64,000 nt of DNA from an uncultured Sphingomonas sp. (GTDB lineage Bacteria > Pseudomonadota > Alphaproteobacteria > Sphingomonadales > Sphingomonadaceae). The stretch is taken from positions 1 through 64,000 of the forward strand of contig NZ_CAMLDL010000012.1 of NCBI RefSeq assembly GCF_946478955.1, in the 5' to 3' direction. Of this stretch, positions 26,237-36,380 are shown in pieces. The notes under the pieces are model-generated. The model worked only from the letters and a program-made list of their open reading frames with translations, was not told where the DNA came from and searched no databases. Within the stretch, counting starts at the first letter, position 1. Every line of letters begins with the position of its first letter. Both the position numbers and the translations under genes were made by a program.

Positions 26237-26656
26237 ATGGAACCGTTGACACCGTACGACACGCTTTACCGCATCATCCTGCGCGCCAAGGAATATGAGG
26301 CACAGGTTCCGACCGATTCCGATGGGGAGGAATATGCCGACGATGTCGACGGCGCGAATGGCGAAGCATTGTCAGTGCTCGAAGACGACATCAATACGAG
26401 CGTCGAGGATGAGCTGAAAACTGCGCTAGAGGATCTTGGTGACGACCAGCTCGCCGAGATTCTTGCTTTCGCCTGGGTTGGCCAGGGAAGCTATGACGCC
26501 AGCGATTGGGACGAAGCCTATGAGGCAGCTGCCGAGGAGGTTGCAGAGGGCGGTGTCGTGGAAGAGTTGATGGACATGCCAATGCTTCCATCAACCATCG
26601 AGGCCGGAATGGCGGCGTTCGATCTTGATTTCGACGGCATCGGCGAAGAGTCCTAA
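26237..26656 (+). CDS. DUF3775 family protein
   Basis: A 139-residue acidic cytosolic protein (many Asp/Glu). It matches the DUF3775 pattern as I recall it: an N-terminal helix LYRIILRAKEYEAQ, a central acidic linker, then ELKTALEDLGDDQLAEILAFAWVGQGSYD, a conserved aromatic/Gly turn, and a C-terminal helix ending MLPSTIEAGMAAF. Biochemical role unknown. The frame is open upstream to 26132 but that reads through the tRNA flank; the ATG at 26237 has GAGAGG upstream and a perfect stress promoter in front. The family is therefore likely to be part of the general stress regulon in this organism. Ends with a 4-base overlap with the convergent gene. Confidence 0.82.
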   Translation: MEPLTPYDTLYRIILRAKEYEAQVPTDSDGEEYADDVDGANGEALSVLEDDINTSVEDELKTALEDLGDDQLAEILAFAWVGQGSYDASDWDEAYEAAAEEVAEGGVVEELMDMPMLPSTIEAGMAAFDLDFDGIGEES

Positions 26657-27156
26657 CCCCGAAACGGATAGCGGCCGATGGATGCCCACGGCCCTTCCAT
26701 ATAACGATATAGCTCGAGCGAGCCGATGTGGACGGGCCGGTCCTGCCATTGATTGGCGAGCTGGTTGAACAGAGCGTTTGCGTCCTTCGATTTCACCTTG
26801 TTTTGGATCGTCACATGGGGCCGCCAGCCTCCGGCATCTTGCGCTGACAGACTGCCACGAAAATGATCTGCGATTTGGTCTCGAAGGCGCAACAGCTCGT
26901 CAGACCGGATTCGTATCGCCACGCCCTGCCCCAGCTTGATCGGGCCGTCGGTCATCGCAGACGGCCGCGGGCCGGCCGCCATTTGCTTGAGCAACGTTAC
27001 CACTTCAGGTTCGACCGACGGTGGCAAGCCATGGAACATCGTCAAGTGCGCCGGAACCTGGTTCCGGTGGGGCGGGTAATGCTGCCGGCGCAGCTGGTCG
27101 AAACGTGCGAAGTCGGATTGCCCGAACCCAGCAGTAACGATCAGTGCGCCAGGCAT
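26653..27156 (-). CDS. 2'-5' RNA ligase/2H phosphoesterase family protein
   Basis: A 167-residue member of the 2H phosphoesterase superfamily. The two catalytic H-x-T motifs are present: HLTMF (about 37-41) and HVTIQ (about 114-118), roughly 77 residues apart as usual. Family members hydrolyse or form 2'-5' linkages or cyclic phosphates in RNA; substrate unknown. It follows the second Kup gene with 8 bases between, likely co-transcribed. Confidence 0.85.
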   Translation of the reverse strand: MPGALIVTAGFGQSDFARFDQLRRQHYPPHRNQVPAHLTMFHGLPPSVEPEVVTLLKQMAAGPRPSAMTDGPIKLGQGVAIRIRSDELLRLRDQIADHFRGSLSAQDAGGWRPHVTIQNKVKSKDANALFNQLANQWQDRPVHIGSLELYRYMEGPWASIGRYPFRG

Positions 27157-27164
27157 TACCGCTC

Positions 27165-29078
27165 CTAAATCTCGATCTGGCTGCCCAGCTCTACGACGCG
27201 GTTGGTGGGCAGGTGGAAGAACTCCATCGCGGATTCGGCGTTACGTAGCATCCAGTCGAACAGCTTTTCGCGCCAGATGGCCATGCCCGGACGCGATGAA
27301 ATCAACAGCGTTTGCCGGGACAGGAAGAAGCTTGTCTTCATCGGATCATAGAGTTTGGCAGGCTCTGTCACCAGTTGCAGCGCCTGGGGGATATTCGCTT
27401 CCTCCATGAAGCCATAGTGGGTGATCAGACGATAAAAACCCTCGCCCATGTCGTGCAGTTCGATCCGCTTGTCTTCTGGAACCCGCGGCACATCGGCAAT
27501 TTTCACGGTCAGCAGCACGTTCCGCTCGTGAAGGACCATATTATGCTTGAGGTTATGGAGCAGCGCAGGTGGCACGCCGTCCCGCGCGCTCGTCATATAG
27601 ACGGCGGTTAGCGGGACTCGGTGCACGCTTTTGGCGGCCGACTTGATAAAAATCTTGATCGGCATGCTGCCTTCGTTGAGCCGCGCCCGGACCAGTTTCC
27701 GGCCGGTCGCCCAGGTGGTCAGAAGGGTGAACGCGATTGCACCCACCAACAGCGGGAACCAGCCGCCGTCCATGAACTTGGTGAGGTTTGAGGTGAAGAA
27801 CACGCCGTCGATGATTGCAAACAAGGTGAATTCGATCGCGACAATCCATAACGGCCATTTCCACACGCGAACCTGAAGAACTGCGATCATGATGGTGGTG
27901 ATGAACATGGTGCCGGTCACGGCGATGCCGTAGGCCGCCGCCAAATTCGTCGATTCCCGGAATCCGATCACCAGCGCAATGACCAGGACCATCAAAAGCC
28001 AGTTGACCCCCGGAACATAAATCTGCCCTTCCGCCCGTTCGCTGGTGTGGGCGATATGGATGCGCGGCATCAGGCCCAGCTGGACCGCCTGACGAACCAC
28101 AGAAAATGCGCCGGTGATGACGGCCTGACTTGCGATGATGGTCGCGATGGTGGCGAGGATGACGAGCGGAAAGCGCAGTCCCTCCGGTGCCATCAGGTAA
28201 AAGGGGTTCTGCGCCGCTTCCGGATTCATCGTCATCAGCGCCGCCTGCCCTAGGTAATTGGTGATCAACGCCGGGAAGACGAGGAACAGCCACGCGACCT
28301 GAATCGGCTTGCGGCCGAAATGGCCCATGTCGGCGTAGAGCGCCTCCGCGCCTGTCAGCGCGAGCACAACCGAGCCCATCGCCAGAAAGGCCAGTTCGGG
28401 ATTAATCGCAAAGAACCGGTAGGCCCAGATCGGGTTCAGCCCTTGCAGCACCGCCGGATGCTGAGCGATTTGCATCACGCCGAGCACGGCGATGATCGCG
28501 AAATAGATCGTCATGACCGGCCCGAACAATTTGCCGACTGCCTCTGTCCCACGGCTCTGAATGGCGAACAGCCCGATAAGGATCACAATTGCGATGGGAA
28601 TGACATAATCACCAAGACTAGCATTGACGGTCGTCAGGCCCTCCACAGCTGACAGAACCGACACCGCTGGCGTAATCATCGCATCGCCGAAAAACAGGGC
28701 TGTCGCGGCGATCCCAAGCAAGGTCAGTCCGCGACCCCATTTTCCGCCGCCGCTGGATCGCTGAATAAGCGCAAGAAGCGCAAGACTACCCCCCTCCCCC
28801 TTATTGTCGGCGCGAAGGATGATGAAAACATATTTGACCGTCACGACAAAGATGAACGCCCAGAAGATCAGGCTGATCGCGCCATAAATATGTAGCGGAT
28901 CCACATTCAGCGGGTGGTGGCCTACAAATATCTCCTTCATCGCATAAAGCGGGCTGGTACCGATGTCGCCGAACACAACGCCGGCGGCGCCGATGGTCAG
29001 CGCGGCAAGCGACCCTTGCGCATGATGATCCTCACCATGCGGCAGTGCGGCGTTCTCGGCCGCTATTTCATTGGTCAT
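27165..29078 (-). CDS. kup: KUP-type potassium uptake protein, copy 2
   Basis: Potassium:proton symporter of the inner membrane; 637 residues (E. coli Kup has 622). The conserved [14 protein letters not shown] lies near 35, followed by about twelve helices, and a hydrophilic cytoplasmic domain of about 150 residues ends with [22 protein letters not shown]. It is about two-thirds identical by eye to the next gene upstream in the same orientation, from which it is separated by 66 bases. Confidence 0.95.
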   Translation of the reverse strand: MTNEIAAENAALPHGEDHHAQGSLAALTIGAAGVVFGDIGTSPLYAMKEIFVGHHPLNVDPLHIYGAISLIFWAFIFVVTVKYVFIILRADNKGEGGSLALLALIQRSSGGGKWGRGLTLLGIAATALFFGDAMITPAVSVLSAVEGLTTVNASLGDYVIPIAIVILIGLFAIQSRGTEAVGKLFGPVMTIYFAIIAVLGVMQIAQHPAVLQGLNPIWAYRFFAINPELAFLAMGSVVLALTGAEALYADMGHFGRKPIQVAWLFLVFPALITNYLGQAALMTMNPEAAQNPFYLMAPEGLRFPLVILATIATIIASQAVITGAFSVVRQAVQLGLMPRIHIAHTSERAEGQIYVPGVNWLLMVLVIALVIGFRESTNLAAAYGIAVTGTMFITTIMIAVLQVRVWKWPLWIVAIEFTLFAIIDGVFFTSNLTKFMDGGWFPLLVGAIAFTLLTTWATGRKLVRARLNEGSMPIKIFIKSAAKSVHRVPLTAVYMTSARDGVPPALLHNLKHNMVLHERNVLLTVKIADVPRVPEDKRIELHDMGEGFYRLITHYGFMEEANIPQALQLVTEPAKLYDPMKTSFFLSRQTLLISSRPGMAIWREKLFDWMLRNAESAMEFFHLPTNRVVELGSQIEI

Positions 29079-29144
29079 TGTGGACTACACTCCAAGAAAC
29101 GGAGGGCGCACGTCGAGAGCGGCGGGCGTCCAGCAGATTTGCCC

Positions 29145-31091
29145 CTAAATCTCTACCTGACTTCCAAGTTCCACAACCCGGTTGCTGGGGAGTTTGAAGA
29201 ACTCCATCGCACTTTCGGCGTTCCTTAGCATCCAGGCAAACAGTTTTTCACGCCAGATTGCCATGCCTGGGCGCGACGACGCGATCAGCGTCTGACGTGC
29301 CAGGAAGAAGCTGGTATCCATCATTTTACACGGCTCACCAAAGCCCTTCATATGCGACAGGGTTTGGGGGACGTTGATATCCTCCATAAAGCCGTAGCGC
29401 AGGATGATCCGATAAAAGCCGGCGCCATAATCCTTCATTTCCGACCGCTTCTCGGATTTCACGAATGGAACATCCTGGATCTTCACCGTTAGCAGCAAGA
29501 CCCGCTCATGAAGGATCTTGTTGTGCTTCAGATTATGGAGCAGCGCATGCGGAACGCCAGTTGCCGAGCTCGTCATGAACACCGCAGTGCCCGGCACTCT
29601 GGTTGCGCTGGACGACGCTGATTTGATGAAAACTTCGATCGGCAGCGATTGCTCGTTCATCCGGGCAATCATCAATTGTCGGCCCCGCGCCCAGGTCGTC
29701 AGCATAGTGAAGGCGATGAATCCGATGAGAAGCGGGAACCAGCCGCCTACCGGCACCTTCAGCAAATTGGCGCCAAAGTAGAGCAGATCGACCGTGATAA
29801 AGAGTGCGAGAAGCGCACCGGCGACAAACTTGTTCCACTTCCACAGATTGAACAGCACGACGCCGATAAGCAGCGTATCGATGAACATCGCGCCGGTCAC
29901 AGCGATGCCATAGGCCGCCGCGAGGTTCGACGATGTCTGGAAATTGAGCACCAGCAACAGAACCATGGTCATCAGCGCCCAGTTGATCACCGGGATATAA
30001 ATCTGGCCCGCGGCATGTTCGCTGGTGTGGGTAATGTGGAGGCGCGGGATGAAGCCAAGCTGGATTGCCTGCTGAGTTACCGAAAAGGCCCCGGAGATGA
30101 CGGCCTGGCTAGCGATGATGGTTGCGAGCGTCGCCAGGATGACAAGCGGCAACCGCAACGAATCCGGGGCGAGCAGGAAGAAGGGATTTTTGACGGTTTC
30201 CAGCGCCTGATCAGGCGGCAGCGAAAGGATCATTGCGCCCTGCCCCATATAGTTGAGGAGCAAGGCTGGCAGGACAAAGAACAGCCAGCTGAACTTGATG
30301 GGGTTGCGGCCGAAATGACCCATATCTGCATACAGCGCCTCCGCCCCAGTCACCGCAAGCACAACCGAGCCCATGGCAATAAACGCCGGGATTGGATCGT
30401 CGATATAGAAAGCGATCGCGTTCCATGGATTGAGCATTTCAACCGCGATCATCGGATATTTCGTGATGTGAAATATCCCGAGGACGGCGATCGAGGCGAA
30501 ATATACGAGCATGATCGGGCCAAACAGCGCCCCAACCTTTGCGGTCCCGCGCGACTGTATCGCGAACAGACCGAGCAGGATAACAACCGCCAGCGGAATA
30601 ACCCAAGGTTCAAATAATGGGTTGACGGTGGTTAGCCCTTCGACCGCTGACAATACAGAGATCGCGGGCGTGATCATGCTGTCGCCATAGAATAGCGATG
30701 TCGCAAAGACGCCCAGCAGCACGATACCTGTCGTCCATTTGCGCTTGTCGTTGCCGGTCGACCGATTGATCAGTGCTAGCAGGGCAAGACTGCCGCCCTC
30801 ACCCTTATTGTCGGCGCGCATGATGATCATGACATATTTCAACGTCACGATGATCATCATCGACCAGAATATCAGGCTTAGAACACCAAAGATGTGGAGG
30901 GCGTCAGGCGTCAGCCGATGATGGCCCGCGAACGTCTCGCGGAACGCATAAATTGGCGACGTGCCGATATCGCCAAAGACGATACCAATCGCTCCAACCG
31001 CCATTTTGGCAAGGGAGCCCTGGAAATGCCCATGTCCAGGTTCGGCCGGATCCTCGATAATCGCTTCCTGACCGGCGGGCGTGTTACTCAT
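29145..31091 (-). CDS. kup: KUP-type potassium uptake protein, copy 1
   Basis: A 648-residue paralogue of the preceding entry with the same architecture: [14 protein letters not shown] near 40, twelve helices, a C-terminal soluble domain and the same closing block (NAESAMEFF...[12 protein letters not shown]). Start codon ATG at 31091. It faces the divergent ald gene over 120 bp. Two copies side by side point to an old tandem duplication, possibly with different affinity or regulation. Confidence 0.95.
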   Translation of the reverse strand: MSNTPAGQEAIIEDPAEPGHGHFQGSLAKMAVGAIGIVFGDIGTSPIYAFRETFAGHHRLTPDALHIFGVLSLIFWSMMIIVTLKYVMIIMRADNKGEGGSLALLALINRSTGNDKRKWTTGIVLLGVFATSLFYGDSMITPAISVLSAVEGLTTVNPLFEPWVIPLAVVILLGLFAIQSRGTAKVGALFGPIMLVYFASIAVLGIFHITKYPMIAVEMLNPWNAIAFYIDDPIPAFIAMGSVVLAVTGAEALYADMGHFGRNPIKFSWLFFVLPALLLNYMGQGAMILSLPPDQALETVKNPFFLLAPDSLRLPLVILATLATIIASQAVISGAFSVTQQAIQLGFIPRLHITHTSEHAAGQIYIPVINWALMTMVLLLVLNFQTSSNLAAAYGIAVTGAMFIDTLLIGVVLFNLWKWNKFVAGALLALFITVDLLYFGANLLKVPVGGWFPLLIGFIAFTMLTTWARGRQLMIARMNEQSLPIEVFIKSASSSATRVPGTAVFMTSSATGVPHALLHNLKHNKILHERVLLLTVKIQDVPFVKSEKRSEMKDYGAGFYRIILRYGFMEDINVPQTLSHMKGFGEPCKMMDTSFFLARQTLIASSRPGMAIWREKLFAWMLRNAESAMEFFKLPSNRVVELGSQVEI

Positions 31092-31211
31092 GCATTCAAG
31101 CCTTCCAAGCCGAGACCGGCTCTTTTCGCCGCACTAGCACCGTCAAAAAGGCGCTGCAATTGTGCTTGAGCGCGGCTATAGGCGCGGCAAATCATCAGGA
31201 GAGACTCCATC

Positions 31212-32312
31212 ATGCGCGTCGGTGTGCCAAAGGAAATCAAGAACCACGAATATCGTGTTGGCTTAACCCCGGCTTCCGTAGCGGAACTGGTCGCGGCCGG
31301 TCATGAGGTCTTTGTCGAAACCCAGGCAGGCACCGGCATCGATTTTTCCGACAAGGATTATGAAAAGGTCGGCGCAACCATTCTGCCGACTGCGGCGGAT
31401 GTATTCGACAAGGCCGAAATGATTGTGAAGGTGAAGGAGCCGCAGCCGGTGGAAATCGCCATGCTGCGTCCGCATCACATTCTTTTCACCTACCTCCACC
31501 TTGCCCCGGACCCCGAACAGGCCAAGGGCCTGATGGCATCGGGCGCGACCTGCATCGCCTATGAAACAGTGACCAGCAATTCTGGCGCGCTGCCTTTGCT
31601 GAAGCCGATGAGCGAAGTTGCGGGCCGTATGTCGATCCAGGCGGGCGCCCATTATCTTGAAAAGGAACAAGGGGGCCGCGGCGTTCTGCTTGGCGGCGTT
31701 CCTGGCGTGGCGCCGGCGAAGGTCGCCATTTTGGGCGGCGGCGTTGCTGGCATCAACGCCGCACAAATCGCGACCGGTCAGCGCGCTGATGTGACGATTT
31801 ATGACATTAATAACGACCGTCTGGCGGAACTGGATCTGCACTTTGGCAGCCAGATCAAAACGGCGTTCGCCTCCAAAGCCGCGATTGCAGCGGCGATCCA
31901 AGAAGCCGAACTCGTCATTGGCGCGGTCCTCGTTCCCGGCGCGGCTGCGCCGAAGCTCGTGACCCGCGAACAGTTGAAGACCATGAAGCGCGGCAGCGTA
32001 TTGGTCGATATCGCCATTGATCAGGGTGGATGTTTCGAAACATCCCACCCCACCACACACGATGACCCGGTCTACGACGTTGATGGCGTCATTCACTATT
32101 GCGTCGCGAACATGCCGGGCGCCGTTGCCCGGACCAGCACGTTCGCGCTCAACAACGCGACCCTGCCCTTTGCGCTGAAGCTAGCTAACCTTGGCGCGGA
32201 AGCGGCGATGAAGGCCGATCCGCATCTCGCGGCCGGTCTCAACGTGTCGGACGGCAAGATTCGTAACAAGCCGGTCGCTGATGCGCTCGGCCTGGAATAT
32301 TTCCCGGCTTAA
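31212..32312 (+). CDS. ald: Alanine dehydrogenase
   Basis: NAD-dependent reversible oxidation of L-alanine to pyruvate and ammonia. 366 residues. It starts MRVGVPKEIKNHEYRVGLTP; the catalytic Lys is in the MIVKVKEPQP block (residues about 72-81) and the His in YLHLAPDP. The Rossmann fold GGGVAGINAA is near 176. Ribosome binding site AGGAGA 8 bases before the ATG. Converges on ccmI with a 4-base overlap of stop codons. Confidence 0.96.
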   Translation: MRVGVPKEIKNHEYRVGLTPASVAELVAAGHEVFVETQAGTGIDFSDKDYEKVGATILPTAADVFDKAEMIVKVKEPQPVEIAMLRPHHILFTYLHLAPDPEQAKGLMASGATCIAYETVTSNSGALPLLKPMSEVAGRMSIQAGAHYLEKEQGGRGVLLGGVPGVAPAKVAILGGGVAGINAAQIATGQRADVTIYDINNDRLAELDLHFGSQIKTAFASKAAIAAAIQEAELVIGAVLVPGAAAPKLVTREQLKTMKRGSVLVDIAIDQGGCFETSHPTTHDDPVYDVDGVIHYCVANMPGAVARTSTFALNNATLPFALKLANLGAEAAMKADPHLAAGLNVSDGKIRNKPVADALGLEYFPA

Positions 32313-32947
32313 GCTTTGGGTTTGATTGGAGTCGGCGCGGGCTCACCGGGCGCCGTGCCGATTGCCAACAACCCGTTTTCAACGAGCGGCCGCCAGCTGG
32401 CGTTGACGGGAGCGTTAAGCAGAATCTCGTTCCACATCCTGGCAGCTGCTTCCGGATTGCCGGAGCGTGCCTCGGCTAGCCCGTAAAAGAACAGCGGCGC
32501 GGGATATCCTGGTGCGAGTTGTTTGGCCCGCTCAAACGCGAAACGTGCCGACGGACTGAGCGTCTTGCTTTGATCCGTCAGCGCATTGCCCAACCCGATC
32601 CACAGCTTGTAGTCACCGGGATGCTCACGGGTCGCCGCGATCATGATTCCCGCCGCGTCGCGCGTATTGCCGCGCGCGGCCATATTCTCCGACATGGTAA
32701 GCCAAACGTCGGCATTGTCGAATTGTCCCAGGAAAGCTCGGCGCGCGCCGGCAAGTGACAATGGCGGAGGCGGCGTGACCCCTTCACGCGGTGATCCCGG
32801 CAAGTCCGGGCGCCCCATGGTCATGTAGCCTGCGCACCCAAATGCCAGAGCGGCAAGCGAGAAAGTCAGGATCGGCCCGCGAACCTTCATTAGCCACAGC
32901 AATGCTGCGACGACAGCGGCCATACCGAGCAGAATGACTACTCCCAT
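32309..32947 (-). CDS. ccmI: Cytochrome c biogenesis protein CcmI/CycH (TPR)
   Basis: Holds apocytochrome c for heme attachment. 212 residues: two N-terminal membrane helices (about 3-23 and 29-45) and a periplasmic region with TPR-like helices (NMAARGNTRDAAGIMIAATREHPGDYKLWIGLGNAL, split over two repeats). Shorter than classical CcmI. The ATG at 32947 overlaps the ccmH stop (TGATG); earlier codons of the frame belong to ccmH sequence. Last gene of the ccmC-I operon. Confidence 0.85.
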   Translation of the reverse strand: MGVVILLGMAAVVAALLWLMKVRGPILTFSLAALAFGCAGYMTMGRPDLPGSPREGVTPPPPLSLAGARRAFLGQFDNADVWLTMSENMAARGNTRDAAGIMIAATREHPGDYKLWIGLGNALTDQSKTLSPSARFAFERAKQLAPGYPAPLFFYGLAEARSGNPEAAARMWNEILLNAPVNASWRPLVENGLLAIGTAPGEPAPTPIKPKA

Positions 32948-33351
32948 CAGCCGCGCCTCCGCACCAGTCGCTTGCGTAGTATCCACCCCCCACATAGCAG
33001 CAACACTATTGGCGCTGCCCAGAGCGGCCATGTCAGCGGTTCCACTGGCGGCTTATAGCTGACCCATTCGCCGTATCGATCCACCAGCCAGCGCCGGATG
33101 TCCGACGGCTTTTCCCCTGCCGCGATCCGTTCGCGGACCATGGCACGCATCTCGCCCGCCATTTCTGCGTCGCTGTCGGCGATCGATTGCCCCTGGCAAA
33201 CGAGACAGCGCAATTCTGTCATCAGCGCCTTGGCCTCGGCCTCCTGGCGTGCGTCGGGCAATTGCTCATTCGCCCAACGCGACGGGGGTAGGTCGCTGTC
33301 GGCCTGCAATGGCGCGGCCAGGAACAGCATCAGGATCGCTAGCCGCTTCAT
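32947..33351 (-). CDS. ccmH: Cytochrome c maturation protein CcmH
   Basis: Thiol reductase that keeps apocytochrome cysteines reduced. 134 residues with a signal sequence (1-17), the hallmark LRCLVCQGQS motif (about 48-57), and a C-terminal membrane helix before RKRLVRRRG. Start overlaps the ccmG stop by 4 bases. Confidence 0.95.
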   Translation of the reverse strand: MKRLAILMLFLAAPLQADSDLPPSRWANEQLPDARQEAEAKALMTELRCLVCQGQSIADSDAEMAGEMRAMVRERIAAGEKPSDIRRWLVDRYGEWVSYKPPVEPLTWPLWAAPIVLLLCGGWILRKRLVRRRG

Positions 33352-33881
33352 TTTGCGGCCTCCAATTCTTTTAGGATCTCAGGCACCTGATCGGGTTCAA
33401 TCGGGCCGATATGCTGATAGCGGATCACGCCGCGGCCATCGACGACAAAGCTTTCCGGCACGCCGGACGATCCGAACGCCAGTTGTACCCGGCTGTCACT
33501 ATCCATTCCGATCCGTTCAAACGGGTCGCCGTGCCGTGACAGAAAGTCAGATACGTCGCTAGGCTTGTCCCGGATCGCGATCGCATCGATGTCAACGCCC
33601 CGGCGTTTCAACTCGTCGAGCACCGGCGCTTCGGCAATGCAGGGCACGCACCAGCTGGCGAAGAAATTGACCAGGCGCGGCTTTCCCGTCGCTAGATCAT
33701 TTGAGCTGAGGCCGGGCTTGGTCGGAACAGCGGCAACCAGCGTGAACTGGGGAACCGGCTGACCCGCCAGTTTCGACGGATGCGTCTCATCGGGCGGATT
33801 GGCAAGGCGCCATCCCGCCGCAAGCGCGAAAAGACCCAGCAGGATCAGGGGGAGGAAGCGCACGAAACGGCTCATGCCCAT
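33348..33881 (-). CDS. ccmG: Thiol:disulfide interchange protein CcmG/DsbE
   Basis: Membrane-anchored periplasmic thioredoxin that reduces CcmH and apocytochrome c. 177 residues: N-terminal anchor (about 6-25), thioredoxin fold with active site FFASWCVPCIAEAP and the cis-Pro region SGVPESFVVD. The ATG at 33881 has AGGAGGA 6 bases upstream; another ATG two codons later overlaps the ccmF stop. Confidence 0.95.
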   Translation of the reverse strand: MGMSRFVRFLPLILLGLFALAAGWRLANPPDETHPSKLAGQPVPQFTLVAAVPTKPGLSSNDLATGKPRLVNFFASWCVPCIAEAPVLDELKRRGVDIDAIAIRDKPSDVSDFLSRHGDPFERIGMDSDSRVQLAFGSSGVPESFVVDGRGVIRYQHIGPIEPDQVPEILKELEAAK

Positions 33882-35809
33882 GCCATATCCTCCTCATAAA
33901 GCTGCGCACGTTTCCGGCGTCGGCGTGACGTCCACCAATGGCCGATGAGGGCCAGCAAACCGCCGATTGCGATCAGGGCACCGCCGAGCCAGATCAGCGT
34001 GACAAACGGCTTCCACCATAGGCGTAGCTGCCAGCGGTCGGCGCCATCGGGCTCTCCCAGCACGATATAAAGCTGCCCATTCCAGAATGTCTGGATGGCC
34101 GCTTCATTGGTGGTTGTTGGCGGGTCGGAGAAGAAGCGGCTTTGCGCCCTCAAGACGCTCACACCATCCCCACGGGACGCTCGCAGCTCCGCCTCCAGCG
34201 CCGTCCAGTTTGGGCCTACCGCCGGTCGGACATCGTGAAGCTGAACAGACCAGGGCCCGACGGTGACAGTTTCACCCAGCTTTGCAGCGTGAAGGCGCTC
34301 CACGGTGAAGGCAGAATTGGACGCCGCGCCAATGATCGATACCGCAACGCCCAAATGGGCGATTACCATGCCCCATGTCGCCAACGGCGTCCGACGCAGG
34401 GAACGGCCGACGAGCGGCATAAGGCTGCCAGGAACAAGAGCTGCGCCAATGACCAGTGCCGCCCGTTCAAGTAGGCCCATATGCGGTGCGAAGGCGATGG
34501 TCATGCCCAGCACGACAATGCCGACCAGTAACGCCGGCATGATGCGCGGCAGAATCGGCTGTGCGTCTCGCCGCCAGCGCAATTGCGGGCCGATAATCAT
34601 CAACAGCGCCAACATTAGCGCGAGCGGGCTTGCCACCGAATTGAAGTAAGGTGGTCCAACCGACAGTTTCTCACCCGTCAGGCCCTCGGCGATCAGCGGA
34701 TACAAGGTCCCCACGAAAACCACGCCCAGTATAACCGACAGGATCAGGTTGTTGGCAACCAGACCGCCTTCCCGGCTAACCAGTTCAAAGGGGGCGCCTT
34801 CCTGAACATGGGCAACGCGCAGCGCAAACAGCGTCAGCGCCGCACCAATGTAAATAATCAGCAGGGCCAGAATGAAAGTGCCGCGCGTGGGATCCACGGC
34901 AAAGGCGTGAACCGACGTCAGGATGCCGGACCGAACCAGGAACGTACCAACCATTGACATCGAAAAGGCAATCAGTGCCAGCATCATGGTCCACGACCGG
35001 AGGCCGCCGCGCGCAGCCAACACATTAACGCTGTGTAGCAACGCCGTTGCCGCCAACCAGGGCATCAGCGACGCATTTTCGACCGGATCCCAGAACCACC
35101 ATCCGCCCCAGCCCAATTCATAATAGGCCCAATAGCTGCCGGCAGTGATCCCAATCGTCAGCAGTACCCAGGCAATGAGCACCCATGGCCGCATCGCACG
35201 CGCAAGCGCCGGGCCGACGGTCCGAGTGATGAGTGCACCCACGGCCAGGCTGAACGCGACCGACAGGCCAACATAACCAAGGTAAAGCGTGGGCGGGTGA
35301 AAGGCGAGACCGGGGTCCTGTAGCAGTGGATTAAGGCCGCGCCCATCCATCGGCGCCGGCGTCAATCGGTCAAAGGGATTGGATGCAAACAGTAGAAACG
35401 CAAAGAAACCAAGCGCCAGCGCCGCCTGCGCGCCCATTGTTGCGCTAAGCGTCTTTTCATCGAGACGGCGTTCCAGCAACGCCACCGCGCCGCCCGAAAG
35501 CGACAGGATCGTCACCCACATCAGCATTGAGCCTTCGTGGTTCCCCCACGCGCCCGCGACGCGGTACATCAGCGGCTTCATGCTATTACTGTTTTCGGCA
35601 ACGAGCAGAACACTCATATCGCTGCGCACGAAGACGGCGATCAGGCACATGAACGCGCCGACGGTCAGAAGGGCCTGGGCAATTGCGAGACCGCGAATTG
35701 TCCGCAGCGATCGACCCTGATCTCCGCCGAGGCCCATCGCCATTGCCAACTGCAAGGCGGCCAGCGCCGCGGCCAACCAAAGGGCGGCAAGTCCGGCTTC
35801 TGCGATCAC
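33872..35809 (-). CDS. ccmF: Heme lyase subunit CcmF
   Basis: Attaches heme from CcmE to apocytochrome c. 645 residues with about 14 membrane helices and the periplasmic WWD motif GWGGWWFWDPVENASLMPW. A cytoplasmic basic tail follows the last helix (SRRRRKRAQ). Overlaps both neighbours by a few bases. Confidence 0.96.
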   Translation of the reverse strand: MIAEAGLAALWLAAALAALQLAMAMGLGGDQGRSLRTIRGLAIAQALLTVGAFMCLIAVFVRSDMSVLLVAENSNSMKPLMYRVAGAWGNHEGSMLMWVTILSLSGGAVALLERRLDEKTLSATMGAQAALALGFFAFLLFASNPFDRLTPAPMDGRGLNPLLQDPGLAFHPPTLYLGYVGLSVAFSLAVGALITRTVGPALARAMRPWVLIAWVLLTIGITAGSYWAYYELGWGGWWFWDPVENASLMPWLAATALLHSVNVLAARGGLRSWTMMLALIAFSMSMVGTFLVRSGILTSVHAFAVDPTRGTFILALLIIYIGAALTLFALRVAHVQEGAPFELVSREGGLVANNLILSVILGVVFVGTLYPLIAEGLTGEKLSVGPPYFNSVASPLALMLALLMIIGPQLRWRRDAQPILPRIMPALLVGIVVLGMTIAFAPHMGLLERAALVIGAALVPGSLMPLVGRSLRRTPLATWGMVIAHLGVAVSIIGAASNSAFTVERLHAAKLGETVTVGPWSVQLHDVRPAVGPNWTALEAELRASRGDGVSVLRAQSRFFSDPPTTTNEAAIQTFWNGQLYIVLGEPDGADRWQLRLWWKPFVTLIWLGGALIAIGGLLALIGHWWTSRRRRKRAQLYEEDMAWA

Positions 35810-36255
35810 GGTTTCAGCGTGTCTTTGGCTGCGTGTTCGGCGGCTTGATTACCCATTTGCGGGGGCATGTAACGCTCATCATGCTTGGCAAGGATATTGT
35901 CTGCTACGAACAGGCCGGTCGGCTGCAATCGCCCTTCTGCCACCACACCGCTTCCTTCCTTGAACAGGTCGGGCGTAATGCCTTTGAACTGAACCGGCGT
36001 GTGATGCGGGCCGTCGCCTACGGTGAAGCGAATTGTGACGCCGTCGGCATCACGCTTGAGCGAACCTGCGTCGACCATGCCGCCAAGGCGTAGCGCGCGG
36101 CCCGTTTCAACCTTGCCGGCCGCTATGTCGCCAGGCGTCACGAAATAGGCAGCCTTGTCCTGCAACCCCCACATGCCAAGCAGGACCGCGCCGATGAGCG
36201 CGATCACGGCGGCTGCGACCAAAATCAGGCGTTGGTGCTTGGCCTTCATACTCAT
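35806..36255 (-). CDS. ccmE: Heme chaperone CcmE
   Basis: Periplasmic carrier that binds heme covalently. 149 residues: N-terminal anchor (about 10-30), OB-fold domain and the heme-binding H-x3-Y in AKHDERYMPP. The ATG at 36255 overlaps the ccmD stop (ATGA); the longer open frame upstream is antisense or out-of-frame sequence of ccmD/ccmC. Confidence 0.95.
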   Translation of the reverse strand: MSMKAKHQRLILVAAAVIALIGAVLLGMWGLQDKAAYFVTPGDIAAGKVETGRALRLGGMVDAGSLKRDADGVTIRFTVGDGPHHTPVQFKGITPDLFKEGSGVVAEGRLQPTGLFVADNILAKHDERYMPPQMGNQAAEHAAKDTLKP

Positions 36256-36380
36256 CGCCGCTTCGCTGCCTCGGCCGCGGCCTCCGCTCGGCGCATAGAT
36301 AGCCAACTCGTGACGACGATGGCGGCGGTTGCAACGGTCGTCAGCCCGTAGGCAGCGATTACGAAAGTCCATTGGGTCAT
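36252..36380 (-). CDS. ccmD: Heme exporter protein CcmD
   Basis: A 42-residue single-pass membrane protein (MTQWTFVIAAYGLTTVATAA..., then a basic C-terminal tail MRRAEAAAEAAKRR) that helps release holo-CcmE from the CcmABC complex. It starts within the ccmC stop codon (4-base overlap) and ends within the ccmE start. Size, topology, the N-terminal FVIAAYG pattern and position between ccmC and ccmE identify it. Confidence 0.9.
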   Translation of the reverse strand: MTQWTFVIAAYGLTTVATAAIVVTSWLSMRRAEAAAEAAKRR

